DNA of 53,775 bases from CBFHSF01 sp965661055 (lineage in GTDB: Bacteria > Bacteroidota > Bacteroidia > Flavobacteriales > Schleiferiaceae). Both the position numbers and the translations under genes were made by a program. Numbering within the stretch: the stretch's first letter is position 1; every line of letters starts with the position of its first letter. The stretch covers positions 1 to 53,775 of the forward strand of contig CBFICS010000015.1 of assembly GCA_965661055.1 (NCBI GenBank), read 5' to 3'. Shown in pieces: positions 31,724 to 40,306 of the stretch. The notes under the pieces are model-generated. The model had not been told where the DNA came from. It saw nothing but the letters and a program-made list of their open reading frames with translations, and ran no database searches.

Positions 31724-34519
31724 TTATAGTAAGTACTTTATCTTGATAGAGTAAACCCTTCCGGTGGTAAACCTTGAGAAGTCATAGCTTTCGCCGTTAA
31801 ACTCATGAGACAACACATTGTCAGGGTTTAACAAGTTTCTAGCCTTAACACCAATGGTAAAGTGCTCACCGATGGCTTTTTCTAGGGTTAGGTCAATGGT
31901 AGGTCTTGGCTGCTCATAAACATCAGGCACAGCTCCTCTTGACACAAACATCAATCTTTCTCCAAACTGGTTGAACGAAAGGTTTGCATTAAACCTAGAA
32001 GGATTGTGTTGATAAGACAAATAAGCATTTAAGATATAAGGTGATTGACCGTACATAGGTCTTGTTCTAGAAGCGTTCGGGTTGGTTACCAATCTCGCTT
32101 GGTACTCTTCCTCATCTACTGTAGTTCTAGCGTGAATATACGTTGCATTTACTCCCGCTTTAAACTCATGCTTCTCATTAGAAATGAAACCTAATAGCTT
32201 TCTAGCTTCAAACTCAAATCCGTAAACATTAGCCTCAGGTACATTCACAAAAGTAATTTCTGTGTTGGCAGCCTTCGGTTGAATTTGTCTTTCAATAGGG
32301 TTGTGGAACTTCTTGTAAAAAGAGCTCACCGCTAAGAAATCACCTTGAGCTGGGTACCATTCCCATCTAAAGTCAAAGTTGTCAATCAGGGTTCTATCTA
32401 GGTTCGGATTTCCCACGTAAGTGAAGTCACCCGCAAACAAGTACGATGAAAACGGCGCTAACTCTCTAAAGGTAGGTCTTGCCAATGTGCGGCTATACCC
32501 AAAGCGCAAATTCATTTTCTCAGTCAATGCATAAGTAAAGTTCACCCCAGGTAATATGTCGTATTTGGCAATTTTACCTTCAGCATCATTAGGGTTCATA
32601 CTGTTAACCGTAATATTTGTTGACTCAAAACGAGCACCTACTGTTGCCTTTAACTTTTTAGTCAGTGGAAGATCTGTAGTTGCGTAAGCACCAATTACAT
32701 TCTGAATCCCTTCGTACGTATTACTCAACTGTCTATTGCTAGTCATGTAATATCCAGAATCTTGAAAGCTAGAGATTACGTTGTTAAAATCAACAAAATC
32801 TTCAATAGAACCATTAAAACTATTGTTGTAGTCAATGTAATCGTACTGTAATTCTTGGAAGTTTCTCGTTTTAGTGGTGAAGCTACCCCCTACTTTCAAC
32901 TTAGCCGTTTCGTCATTCCAAAGAATAAATGGAGTTTCAAAGTTTACGCGGTTATCCCAGTTTACCTCATCCATGTTTCTAAAGAATCTAGTAGGGTCTT
33001 GGTAAGCCTGTGAAGAGATTTGGTAAGTAGTATCATCTACTCTGTCATAGGCGAAAAAGCGCAAGTCAGGCTGATCTTGAGAAGATGAAGTATAACTAGA
33101 GATCCAATCTAATTTTGAGTGGTTCAAGCTAGCAAAGTTGTGGTCACCTTTTACTTGAAAAGTTGATATAGAACGCTCAACCCAGTTCAGAGTCTGTGAG
33201 TAGAAATAGTCATTGTTAGGAATGGTAGAATATTCGTCCCACTGCCCACTTAAAGCTCTTGCCGTTTTATCTCCAGACTGGTTTCTCATGAAGGTAAATC
33301 CAATTTTGTTGTTTGAATTCAACCTTAGGTTACCGTTAAACATAAGACCCCAAAGCACAGACTCGTTAAAGTTTTTATCACCTAGCTGACGCTGAATCTG
33401 GAAATTATCCGCACTGGTAGCCGTGTAACGACCCACAAACCCATTGTCATATCCTGAAGAGGTATAACGGTAAGATCCCGCCGCTAAAAATCCAAACTTC
33501 TTACCAAACAAAGTAGTTTGGTTACCTACGCTAAAGCTATAGCTTTGGTTAAGCGGTGACGGAGCTTGAACCGTGTTCATTTCGGGGTTAAAACCCTTTA
33601 CAATTTCTCTGTTTCTATCAGAATTTTGAAGGAAACCGCTAATATCTTGAGGTAATTGTTCTGCATTGGCTGGAGCCGAACGAGTTCCATCATCCATCGC
33701 TAACCAATCTCTACTTCCTCCCCTGTAGGTCAAGAAGTTTTGGTTCATGGTAGATTGGTCGTTAAAGCCAATTTGAGCAGAGGCTTGTACCGTGAATTTC
33801 TCAGGAAAGTCTTTAGTGGTAAGGTTGATTAAACCACCGGTAAAGTCAGCAGGCTTATCTGCTGTAAATGTTTTATAAACCAACATGTTATCAATCAAGT
33901 TGGTAGGAAAAAGGTCTAATTGTACGGCGTTCTTTTCAGGATCTAGAGAAGGAATCTCAGCGCCGTTTAAAAGGGTTTTAGAGTATCGGTCACCTAACCC
34001 ACGAACGGTTACGTATTTACCTCCTTCTACTGAAACTCCAGTAACGCGCTTAATAGCACCTGCAGCATCAGAGTCACCCATTTTTCTAATTTGTTGCGAA
34101 GAGATACCATCCATTACGGCCACTGCATTCTTTTGCATTACCATAACGGCAGATTCTGTGTTTCTCGATGCTTTAGCTTCAAGAACTACTTCACCTAGCT
34201 CTTCTGTTTTTGTGGGTAGGAAAACGGAAACTACCGTTACTTCATTGGCCTTTACAATTACCTCAGTAGTTCTGATGGTCTTGTAAGAGATGTAAGTAGT
34301 TTCTAACGTGTAAGTACCCGGTTCTAGCGAAATTGAGTAAGCACCGTCTAAGTCGGTTGCCCCTACGGTATTGGGAACTTCTAAAACTTTAACCGCTGCA
34401 CCAATTAAGGTTTCACCGCTTTCTTTGTCGTAGACTGTTCCTCTAATGGTTCCTTTTTGTGCCCAAAGTGTTGTTAGTGATAGGAAGGCTAAAAGGGTAA
34501 TAACGATTCTCTTTTCCAT
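31724..34519 (-). CDS. TonB-dependent receptor with carboxypeptidase-like N-terminal domain
   Basis: 931 residues. Signal peptide (MEKRIVITLLAFLSLTTLWAQ), a CarboxypepD_reg-like beta-sandwich (about 22-108), plug domain (about 120-240: VTVRGLGDRYSKTLLNG, ADFTGGLINLTTKDFP), and a large barrel ending FTTGRVYSIKIKYLL. The receptor is of the type paired with a beta-helix lipoprotein rather than a SusD. It follows that lipoprotein gene on the same strand, across an 11-bp-stem attenuator-like hairpin. Next to a PhoBR-like pair, so a phosphorus-containing substrate is possible; this is inference from context. Confidence 0.9.
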   Translation of the reverse strand: MEKRIVITLLAFLSLTTLWAQKGTIRGTVYDKESGETLIGAAVKVLEVPNTVGATDLDGAYSISLEPGTYTLETTYISYKTIRTTEVIVKANEVTVVSVFLPTKTEELGEVVLEAKASRNTESAVMVMQKNAVAVMDGISSQQIRKMGDSDAAGAIKRVTGVSVEGGKYVTVRGLGDRYSKTLLNGAEIPSLDPEKNAVQLDLFPTNLIDNMLVYKTFTADKPADFTGGLINLTTKDFPEKFTVQASAQIGFNDQSTMNQNFLTYRGGSRDWLAMDDGTRSAPANAEQLPQDISGFLQNSDRNREIVKGFNPEMNTVQAPSPLNQSYSFSVGNQTTLFGKKFGFLAAGSYRYTSSGYDNGFVGRYTATSADNFQIQRQLGDKNFNESVLWGLMFNGNLRLNSNNKIGFTFMRNQSGDKTARALSGQWDEYSTIPNNDYFYSQTLNWVERSISTFQVKGDHNFASLNHSKLDWISSYTSSSQDQPDLRFFAYDRVDDTTYQISSQAYQDPTRFFRNMDEVNWDNRVNFETPFILWNDETAKLKVGGSFTTKTRNFQELQYDYIDYNNSFNGSIEDFVDFNNVISSFQDSGYYMTSNRQLSNTYEGIQNVIGAYATTDLPLTKKLKATVGARFESTNITVNSMNPNDAEGKIAKYDILPGVNFTYALTEKMNLRFGYSRTLARPTFRELAPFSSYLFAGDFTYVGNPNLDRTLIDNFDFRWEWYPAQGDFLAVSSFYKKFHNPIERQIQPKAANTEITFVNVPEANVYGFEFEARKLLGFISNEKHEFKAGVNATYIHARTTVDEEEYQARLVTNPNASRTRPMYGQSPYILNAYLSYQHNPSRFNANLSFNQFGERLMFVSRGAVPDVYEQPRPTIDLTLEKAIGEHFTIGVKARNLLNPDNVLSHEFNGESYDFSRFTTGRVYSIKIKYLL

Positions 34520-34539
34520 GTCGTCTTGTTTGTGAAAAA

Positions 34540-34567
34540 GGGAGCACTTTAATAAAAAAGTGCTCCC
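34540..34567 (-). terminator. attenuator-like hairpin between lipoprotein and receptor genes
   Basis: GGGAGCACTTT and AAAGTGCTCCC form a perfect 11-bp stem with a 6-nt loop, followed on the minus strand by TTTTTC. It is 20 nt upstream of the receptor ATG and inside the operon, so partial termination would make less receptor than lipoprotein. Confidence 0.75.
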
Positions 34568-34590
34568 AGCGATAAAAAACTGTATCTAGA

Positions 34591-35991
34591 TTAAAGTAAT
34601 CCTGCTTCTGAAGTTAATGTCCATCCAGCAATCCAAGAAGATCCTGAAGGATTAAATGCTCCTTTGTAGTTTACTTGGTCAAACCAAGCGTCTAAACCTG
34701 AAGGCCAAGTTCCAGTTGCTGCATCAGCACCTGTTGCAACGCCATTTACTAATACTGGATCAACTACTACGTTTCCTGAAACGTTAGCGTGAGATAATAA
34801 ATCAACATCTTTGATGTCTCCACCAGTTATTACTTGTTTAGTTGCGTCGTTTCCGGCCATGTTCCAGTGAATGTTGTTCATCCATTTTAGATCACCAGCT
34901 TCTAAACGTGCTCTTGAATCTTCACCAGAGTTTAAGTCTTCGATGTCAATAGCTTTAGCATAGTTTACAAAAATTGAGTTGTGGTACTGACCACCTGCGT
35001 TGTCACGGAATGTAATTGCACGGCCACCACCTGCACCGATTGAAGTAACGTTTCCAATAACTGGAGTTGCATAAGGCATACAGTCCTCACAATCAGATGG
35101 ACCACCGTCGTGCTCACCACCTCTATCGTTTGGTTCAAATACAACCGCAAATTGAATATATCCTTTGAAACCTTCATCGTAGTCAATAGCGTCATCACCA
35201 GCGTAAGAAACTACTAGGTTCTTTACACGTGCGTTTCCACCGAAGAATTCAATACCGTCATCTGCGTTAGAAATAATCTCGATGTTTTCAATAGTGGTAC
35301 CAGAACCAACAGCTCCTAAAGTGAAACCGTTGATCTCGTTACCCGCGCCGATGTCAGTTCCACCGTGACGAATAGATACATAAGTAATAGTTCCTGAGTT
35401 ATCAGCATCGTTAGTACCACCGTAAAGACCTCTAGTTTCTGAAGTTGGAATACCTTCAATAGCTCTTTCTTCAGTTGATGAAGTAATGTCTGCTGTTCCT
35501 AAAACAATAAGACCACCCCATAATCCTGAAACATTTGCAGGAAGGTTACCTGTGTTTTCAAGGTCTCCGTTTAAGTCTCTTCTTGTTTGGTCAGACTCTG
35601 CAGTCATGATAATTGGCTTAGCAGCAGTACCGTTTGCCATAATCTTTCCTCCTCTAGCAACGATCAATGCAGAAGCATTTTCTCCTTGTCCAGATTTTCC
35701 TTTAATAACTGTACCTGGCTCAATGGTTAAAGTTTGACCAGAGTTTACAAATACCATCCCGTCAAGAACCCAAGTCTTGTCAGCAGTAAGCGTAGTAGTT
35801 CCGGTTCCTTTACCGAAATCATCAATAGTTACAATAGTTTCAACTACATTTCCATCTTCGTCAACCAATTCTTTAGTGTCGAAAGAAGTGTTTCTTGTTG
35901 CAGTAGGGGCTGTTGGAGTTGAATCTTCTTTACAAGAAGTAAAGGCTACTCCAGAAATAAGCGCTAAGGCTAATAAATTCTTAATTTTCAT
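34591..35991 (-). CDS. lipoprotein with parallel beta-helix, partner of TonB receptor
   Basis: 466 residues from the ATG at 35991 (MKIKNLLALALISGVAFTSC; lipobox FTSC, Cys20). The frame is open to 36042, but that start lies upstream of the predicted promoter. The rest is a right-handed beta-helix: repeated SGLWGGLIVLG, TITYVSIRHGG, TIENIEIISNADDGIEFFGG, VKNLVVSYAGDDAIDYDEG, with many Asp/Gly turns. Similar lipoproteins accompany this type of TonB receptor in Bacteroidota. A CEDCMP Cys pair is near residue 320. It may bind substrate at the surface, like SusD. Function unknown. Confidence 0.85.
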   Translation of the reverse strand: MKIKNLLALALISGVAFTSCKEDSTPTAPTATRNTSFDTKELVDEDGNVVETIVTIDDFGKGTGTTTLTADKTWVLDGMVFVNSGQTLTIEPGTVIKGKSGQGENASALIVARGGKIMANGTAAKPIIMTAESDQTRRDLNGDLENTGNLPANVSGLWGGLIVLGTADITSSTEERAIEGIPTSETRGLYGGTNDADNSGTITYVSIRHGGTDIGAGNEINGFTLGAVGSGTTIENIEIISNADDGIEFFGGNARVKNLVVSYAGDDAIDYDEGFKGYIQFAVVFEPNDRGGEHDGGPSDCEDCMPYATPVIGNVTSIGAGGGRAITFRDNAGGQYHNSIFVNYAKAIDIEDLNSGEDSRARLEAGDLKWMNNIHWNMAGNDATKQVITGGDIKDVDLLSHANVSGNVVVDPVLVNGVATGADAATGTWPSGLDAWFDQVNYKGAFNPSGSSWIAGWTLTSEAGLL

Positions 35992-36025
35992 AATTGTTAA
36001 ACTTGTTATCGTTTGTTTTCGGGGG

Positions 36026-36058
36026 CAAAGTAACGCGCCCAAAGTTAAGCCAATGTTA
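36026..36058 (-). promoter_or_regulatory. candidate Pho box: 11-bp direct repeat upstream of -7 element
   Basis: On the minus strand TAACATTGGCT (36058-36048) is followed directly by TAACTTTGGGC (36047-36037), identical at 8 of 11 positions. Three nt further is TTACTTTG (36033-36026), one mismatch from the -7 consensus, and no -33 TTG is present at consensus spacing. Contiguous 11-bp repeats in place of the upstream promoter box are how PhoB sites are arranged in other bacteria. The adjacent divergent genes encode a PhoBR-like pair. Confidence 0.5.
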
Positions 36059-36182
36059 GGAGAGGTTGAAGTTTAAATAAATTCGTTTTTTATTGATTTT
36101 CAGTGAGTTAAATCCATTATTACCTCCACGTTTTTCTTGTGTTAACTTTGTGTAAACAGAGGCCCTGGTTTTTTTATATCTT

Positions 36183-36190
36183 TACTTTTG
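36183..36190 (+). promoter_or_regulatory. -7 element for the response regulator gene (TACTTTTG)
   Basis: Perfect -7 match ending 30 nt before the ATG at 36221; predicts a leader of about 25 nt and excludes the in-frame codon at 36188. A half-site like the Pho-box candidate, TAACTTTGTG, lies at 36143-36152. Confidence 0.5.
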
Positions 36191-36220
36191 CAGTGCAAAA
36201 GCATTTATAAGCAAATACTC

Positions 36221-36907
36221 ATGACAGAAAGCGACTATACCATTTTACTCGTTGACGATGAAAAAGACATTTTAGAATTCGTTAGCTACAACCTTAAGAA
36301 AGAAGGTTACAGAGTGAAAACCGCCAACAACGGAAAAGACGCGATAGAAATTGCGAAAAGAGAAAAGCCTCATTTAATATTACTGGATGTTATGATGCCC
36401 GGAATGGACGGCATTGAAACATGTGATGTGCTTAGGTCACTTCCGGAATTAACGGGCGTAATGATTGCCTTTTTAACCGCAAGAGGTGAAGACTATAGCC
36501 AAGTAGCAGGATTTGAGGCAGGGGCCGACGACTATATTACCAAACCCATCAAACCCAAAGTTCTTACCTCAAGACTTAAGGCGTTGCTGAGAAGGGGTTC
36601 TGCAGAAGTTGAATCTTCTTCTAACATTCAAGAGTTTGGAGACCTAGTCATCGATCCCGAAAGATACCAAGTAGAAAGCCACGGGAAACCCATTGATCTG
36701 CCAAGAAAAGAATTTGAATTGCTCAGCCTACTTTGTTCTCGTCCAGGAAAAGTTTTTCCTAGAGAAGAAATCATGGACAAAATTTGGGGTACTGATGTAA
36801 TTGTTGGCGGACGTACCATTGATGTTCACATAAGAAAGCTCAGAGAAAAAATTGGCGATGACAAAATCAAAACCATTAAAGGCGTTGGGTATAAATTTGA
36901 AGTATAA
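36221..36907 (+). CDS. PhoB/OmpR-family response regulator
   Basis: 228 residues. Receiver domain with acidic pocket DDE (12-14), phospho-acceptor Asp56 (LLDVMMPG) and TKPIKP Lys; C-terminal winged-helix (about 130-228) with PRKEFELLSLLCSRPGKVFPREEIMDKIWG and VDVHIRKLREKIGDD-type pattern (TIDVHIRKLREKIG). Closest overall to PhoB among OmpR members. Forms an operon with the kinase 2 bp downstream, divergent from the TonB/lipoprotein genes it probably controls. Assignment as phosphate regulator is likely but not proven. Confidence 0.9.
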   Translation: MTESDYTILLVDDEKDILEFVSYNLKKEGYRVKTANNGKDAIEIAKREKPHLILLDVMMPGMDGIETCDVLRSLPELTGVMIAFLTARGEDYSQVAGFEAGADDYITKPIKPKVLTSRLKALLRRGSAEVESSSNIQEFGDLVIDPERYQVESHGKPIDLPRKEFELLSLLCSRPGKVFPREEIMDKIWGTDVIVGGRTIDVHIRKLREKIGDDKIKTIKGVGYKFEV

Positions 36908-36909
36908 CA

Positions 36910-37965
36910 ATGCAGTTTGATCAAACTACAAGACTTTCACTAGGGGTAGCCGCTGCGGTTACCTTTCTTGTTTTTGGAATATTTTATCTTGCCACTTACG
37001 TGGGAGGAATTGACATTTCTGTAATGTTTAACCTCTACGGATCAATTTGTATCGGGATTGCCTCATTCTTTATTTTCCGATTTACCATTAGTAAGTTTGT
37101 ATACCAAAAAATCAAGGTCCTCTTCAAAACCATTCACGAACTGAAGTTAGGCAATGAAGTAGACGAGGAAAATCTTGCAAGATCAACTGACCTTACCGAA
37201 GTTGAAAAAGAAGTAAAGGAATGGGCCCAAGAAAGAGACTCAGAAATTGAACAACTCAAAGAACGCGAAAACTACCGCCGAGAATTTATTGGCAATGTGA
37301 GTCACGAATTAAAAACTCCCATTTTTAATATTCAAGGTTACCTACTTACTTTATTAGACGGTGGAATTGACGATCCAGAAATCAACGTTAAATACCTTAC
37401 TAGAGCCAATAAAAGTGTTGAAAGAATGATTAATCTCATTCAAGACATGGACACTATTAACATGCTTGAACAAGGTAAAATGGACATTAAATGGTCAAAC
37501 TTTGACATTGTTGCTCTGGTAAAAGATGTCTTTGAAATTCTTGACCACAAAGCAAAACCCAAACATACCAAGCTTCACCTTCCGCCCCCGCCTTCTAAGA
37601 ATATTTGGGTTCAAGGCGACCGCAATAAAATTGAACAAGTGCTTATCAACTTGGTGGCCAATGCCATTAAGTACGGCAGAGAAAAAGGGACGGTAGAAGT
37701 CCGATTTTTTGACGCAGAAAACAACCTTCTTATTGAAGTCACTGATGACGGATGGGGAATTCCCGAAAAAGATATATCAAGAATTTTTGAAAGGTTCTAT
37801 CGCGTAGACAAAAGTAGAACGCGTGATGCCGGAGGTTCTGGACTGGGTCTTTCTATTGTTAAGCACATCATTGAAAACCACAACCAAACCATTCACGTAA
37901 GATCAAAAGAAGGAATGGGATCAACCTTTTCATTCACGGTTAAGAAAGGAAAGAAAGTCTCTTAG
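36910..37965 (+). CDS. PhoR-like sensor histidine kinase
   Basis: 351 residues. Two N-terminal membrane helices (about 11-33 and 40-60) with almost no periplasmic part, a short linker, then HisKA with GNVSHELKTPIFNI (His132) and HATPase_c with NLVANAIKYG (N box), DDGWGIP (G1), FERFYRVDKSRTRDAGGSGLGLSIVKHIIE (F and G2). Like PhoR it lacks a large sensor domain; the small sensor implies input through a transporter such as PstSCAB/PhoU, which is not in the window. The 3' end overlaps the convergent glycosyltransferase by 36 bp. Confidence 0.9.
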   Translation: MQFDQTTRLSLGVAAAVTFLVFGIFYLATYVGGIDISVMFNLYGSICIGIASFFIFRFTISKFVYQKIKVLFKTIHELKLGNEVDEENLARSTDLTEVEKEVKEWAQERDSEIEQLKERENYRREFIGNVSHELKTPIFNIQGYLLTLLDGGIDDPEINVKYLTRANKSVERMINLIQDMDTINMLEQGKMDIKWSNFDIVALVKDVFEILDHKAKPKHTKLHLPPPPSKNIWVQGDRNKIEQVLINLVANAIKYGREKGTVEVRFFDAENNLLIEVTDDGWGIPEKDISRIFERFYRVDKSRTRDAGGSGLGLSIVKHIIENHNQTIHVRSKEGMGSTFSFTVKKGKKVS

Positions 37966-38949
37966 GTCTACTTTCACCTCTGTGGGTTCAACATACTTTT
38001 TCAATTGCAAGTCTGCACTTTTGTAGTCAAAATCACTCTCAGATTGTATCACCCAGTGGGGTCTGTCTTTCAAGGCTTCTGCTAAGTACTCCTGTTCAAA
38101 TTGCCCAGGTGTGGGACGCAATAAGGCCGGTACTTTTAAAAACATCAAATCCATTAGGGTAGAATACCCACATCTTGATATTATCACCTTTGCCTTCCCT
38201 AGCAAGGGTCCCATCTCGTCTTTAGAAAGTATTCCATAGATCTGATGGTCAACATCCACTCTTTCCTCAGGTGCACCAACAATACATAGGTTTTCAATAT
38301 TTTGCTTGAGCAAAAAGTCCAACAGTTTTAGTCGTGCTTCTGCAGGACCAGAAAGAATCCCCAAAACCAGTTCAGAGTTTACTTTTTCAAGGTTACTATA
38401 CCGAGAAAGCGGACCTATATACTTGCGTTCTATTTTGACTTTTGGGTTTTCCGTTAACTGTCCTGCCAAATGAATTGACGGTAAATCCGGAATCCATACC
38501 TCCGTGTACTTATTGATATACTTTGCATGAATTTTAGATGCCCAATGTGAAAACCTTGGCACCTGAATAGAAAGTTGATGAGTAATGTAAAAGGAGGGAA
38601 CTTTTTGAGAATAAAATCCCAAACGATTATCAGAAATCACAAAATCTGCAGAATACCTTTCCACCAATACCTCTAAAAGTCGGTTTTCTACCGCAATCGT
38701 TTTCGCAATGCCTGGCAAGGAAGATAAATACCATGGAATAACGCTAGAAGTATACGAAACTTTGTAAGTCGGCAGCTCTTCAAAAATAACGCCAGAAAGC
38801 TCATTTCGCATCCATTCTAAAGGCTCGCCATCAGAGCAAACTACAACCCGAAAACCACAATTAATCAACTCATTAACAATGGGTAACGAACGCGCCGCAT
38901 GACCTAAGCCCCAGTTTAAAATCCCAAATATTAATGTCTTGTTTTGCAA
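37930..38949 (-). CDS. GT28-like glycosyltransferase (MurG/MGDG-synthase fold)
   Basis: 339 residues. N-terminal NWGLGHAARSLPIVNELINCGFRVVVCSDG fits a GT-B nucleotide-sugar transferase of the GT28 type; C-terminal ISRCGYSTLMDLMFLKVPALLRPTPGQFEQEYLAEALK is the UDP-binding half. No membrane segment is visible, so probably peripheral at the inner membrane. Acceptor unknown: lipid, or a surface glycan. Convergent with the kinase gene by 36 bp and divergent from the heme locus. Confidence 0.82.
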   Translation of the reverse strand: MQNKTLIFGILNWGLGHAARSLPIVNELINCGFRVVVCSDGEPLEWMRNELSGVIFEELPTYKVSYTSSVIPWYLSSLPGIAKTIAVENRLLEVLVERYSADFVISDNRLGFYSQKVPSFYITHQLSIQVPRFSHWASKIHAKYINKYTEVWIPDLPSIHLAGQLTENPKVKIERKYIGPLSRYSNLEKVNSELVLGILSGPAEARLKLLDFLLKQNIENLCIVGAPEERVDVDHQIYGILSKDEMGPLLGKAKVIISRCGYSTLMDLMFLKVPALLRPTPGQFEQEYLAEALKDRPHWVIQSESDFDYKSADLQLKKYVEPTEVKVDLRDFLSFLNRE

Positions 38950-39010
38950 AATACCTCTAAACGAAAATCAATACAATTTGAAAAAAATACGATCTAAAGG
39001 TCAAAAATCT

Positions 39011-39041
39011 TTTGCTCAATTCGGCATCATTACTATATTTG
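39011..39041 (+). promoter_or_regulatory. consensus promoter of the heme-uptake operon
   Basis: TTTG (39011-39014), 19 nt, TATATTTG (39034-39041). Both elements are perfect. Predicted start near 39045-39048, giving a leader of about 55 nt that contains the Fur-like site. Confidence 0.75.
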
Positions 39042-39048
39042 CTGCGTT

Positions 39049-39067
39049 ATTTATAATCATTCTAAAT
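39049..39067. promoter_or_regulatory. Fur-like operator (9-1-9 near-palindrome)
   Basis: ATTTATAAT-C-ATTCTAAAT: the right arm reversed (ATTTAGAAT) differs from the left at one of nine positions. Length, AT content and the 9-1-9 design match Fur boxes. It begins directly after the predicted transcription start, where a repressor would block the heme-uptake operon when iron is sufficient. Confidence 0.55.
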
Positions 39068-39102
39068 TATACCTCCAAAAAGAGAATAAATACCTCTAAA
39101 CG

Positions 39103-40302
39103 ATGAAAAAAACAATTACGCTATTTGCTTTGGCAATTACTACAATAGCAACTGCTCAAACAAGGTTAGACAGTGCGGATGTAACTGCAGCAAACAACAC
39201 AGACGTATTCTACTCATTAGAAAACGGCGTAGTAAAGTCAGAACCTAGAGACAACTGGCATCTTGCCTTTACCACCAATGCAGTAAGCGCAAGCATACTA
39301 ATCAACTCTGCAGGACATTCTGCAGGAACCATGGATTTATTCCTAGCGGCGCAAGACACCACTTCATGGGCTACTCTTGACACTACTGGAATGACTCAAG
39401 TATACAACGATCCTACTTCTTGGGAAGCGGGTGCTTTTGCTAACTTGGGAACATCTCACCCAGATTACGGTTGGGGATCATACAACAGCACAACTCACAG
39501 TGTTTACGGCAGCAGAATTTTTGTGATCAAAATGCCGAATGATACCTACAAGAAAATCATGATTCAAGAAATGATTGCAGGGGGTGACTTTAAGTTTAAA
39601 TATGCTGACCTTGACGGGAGCAATGAGGTGGTAGCCTCTTTCTTAAAGAGCACTTACAGCACTAAGAATTTTGTTTATTACAACATGACTACCGGTACTT
39701 TCGTGGATAGAGAGCCAGTAAAAACAGACTGGGACATGCTTTTCACCAAGTACATGGACGAAGTGGCTCCGAGTACTTACTATCCGGTTACCGGAGTAGT
39801 TACCAACGCAAACGCCATGGCGGAAGAAGTAAACATGGTTGATACGGCTACCGCAACTTGGACAACCTTTGGTTCTGAGAAAAACATTATTGGTTACGAC
39901 TGGAAGGTCTTTGACATGAACACCTTCTCATATGTTTTAGATGACTCTACTTGTTTCTTTGTTCAAAACAACAACGGCGACGTATTCAAAATCGGGTTTA
40001 GATCTTACGGTTCTGGAAAATTTGTTTTTGCCGTAACTAAGTCTTCTTCTGTTTCTATTTCAGAAGTTGAAAGCATTTCAGCGAAAGCATATCCAAACCC
40101 AACTTCAAACGGCATCACAGTAGATCTAGGAGATGTTAATACAGCAGATTTCCAAATTATCGGTATGAACGGTCGCTTGGTTAATGCAGGTACTATTGAC
40201 AACGGTGGATTTATTTCATTGACAAACGCTCCTAGCGGAGTTTACCTAATAAACCTAATTGCTGAAAACAAAGCAACTACATTAAGAATTATCAAGAAAT
40301 AA
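39103..40302 (+). CDS. T9SS-exported tandem HmuY-like heme-binding protein
   Basis: 399 residues: signal peptide (MKKTITLFALAITTIATAQ), two HmuY-like beta domains, and a type A T9SS sorting domain (about 328-399: AYPNPTSNGI...IIGMNGRLVNAG...GVYLINLIAENK). Each beta domain starts with the HmuY pattern of an aromatic strand, short turn, and W-D/H-x-x-F: DVFYSLENGVVKSEPRDNWHLAF (about 34-56) and NFVYYNMTTGTFVDREPVKTDWDMLF (about 190-215). HmuY proteins are hemophores that pass heme to the TonB receptor HmuR. The sorting domain places it on the surface or outside. First gene of the operon. Family call by pattern. Confidence 0.75.
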   Translation: MKKTITLFALAITTIATAQTRLDSADVTAANNTDVFYSLENGVVKSEPRDNWHLAFTTNAVSASILINSAGHSAGTMDLFLAAQDTTSWATLDTTGMTQVYNDPTSWEAGAFANLGTSHPDYGWGSYNSTTHSVYGSRIFVIKMPNDTYKKIMIQEMIAGGDFKFKYADLDGSNEVVASFLKSTYSTKNFVYYNMTTGTFVDREPVKTDWDMLFTKYMDEVAPSTYYPVTGVVTNANAMAEEVNMVDTATATWTTFGSEKNIIGYDWKVFDMNTFSYVLDDSTCFFVQNNNGDVFKIGFRSYGSGKFVFAVTKSSSVSISEVESISAKAYPNPTSNGITVDLGDVNTADFQIIGMNGRLVNAGTIDNGGFISLTNAPSGVYLINLIAENKATTLRIIKK

Positions 40303-40306
40303 TTCA

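Larger units (their letters stand above)
38949..39103. repeat. 16-bp direct repeat bracketing the heme-locus promoter region
   Basis: AAATACCTCTAAACGA occurs at 38949-38964 and again at 39088-39103, where its last A begins the hmuY-like ATG. A weaker relative ATTATACCTCCAAAA lies at 39067-39081. The exact 16-bp repetition bounds the 124 bp between the divergent genes; it may be a binding site used twice or a trace of local duplication. Confidence 0.65.

Noticed and set aside
33885..34286. 133-codon plus-strand reading frame opposite the TonB receptor
   Set aside because: It is antisense to the conserved carboxypeptidase-like and plug domains and is Ser/Thr-rich like other frame shadows.
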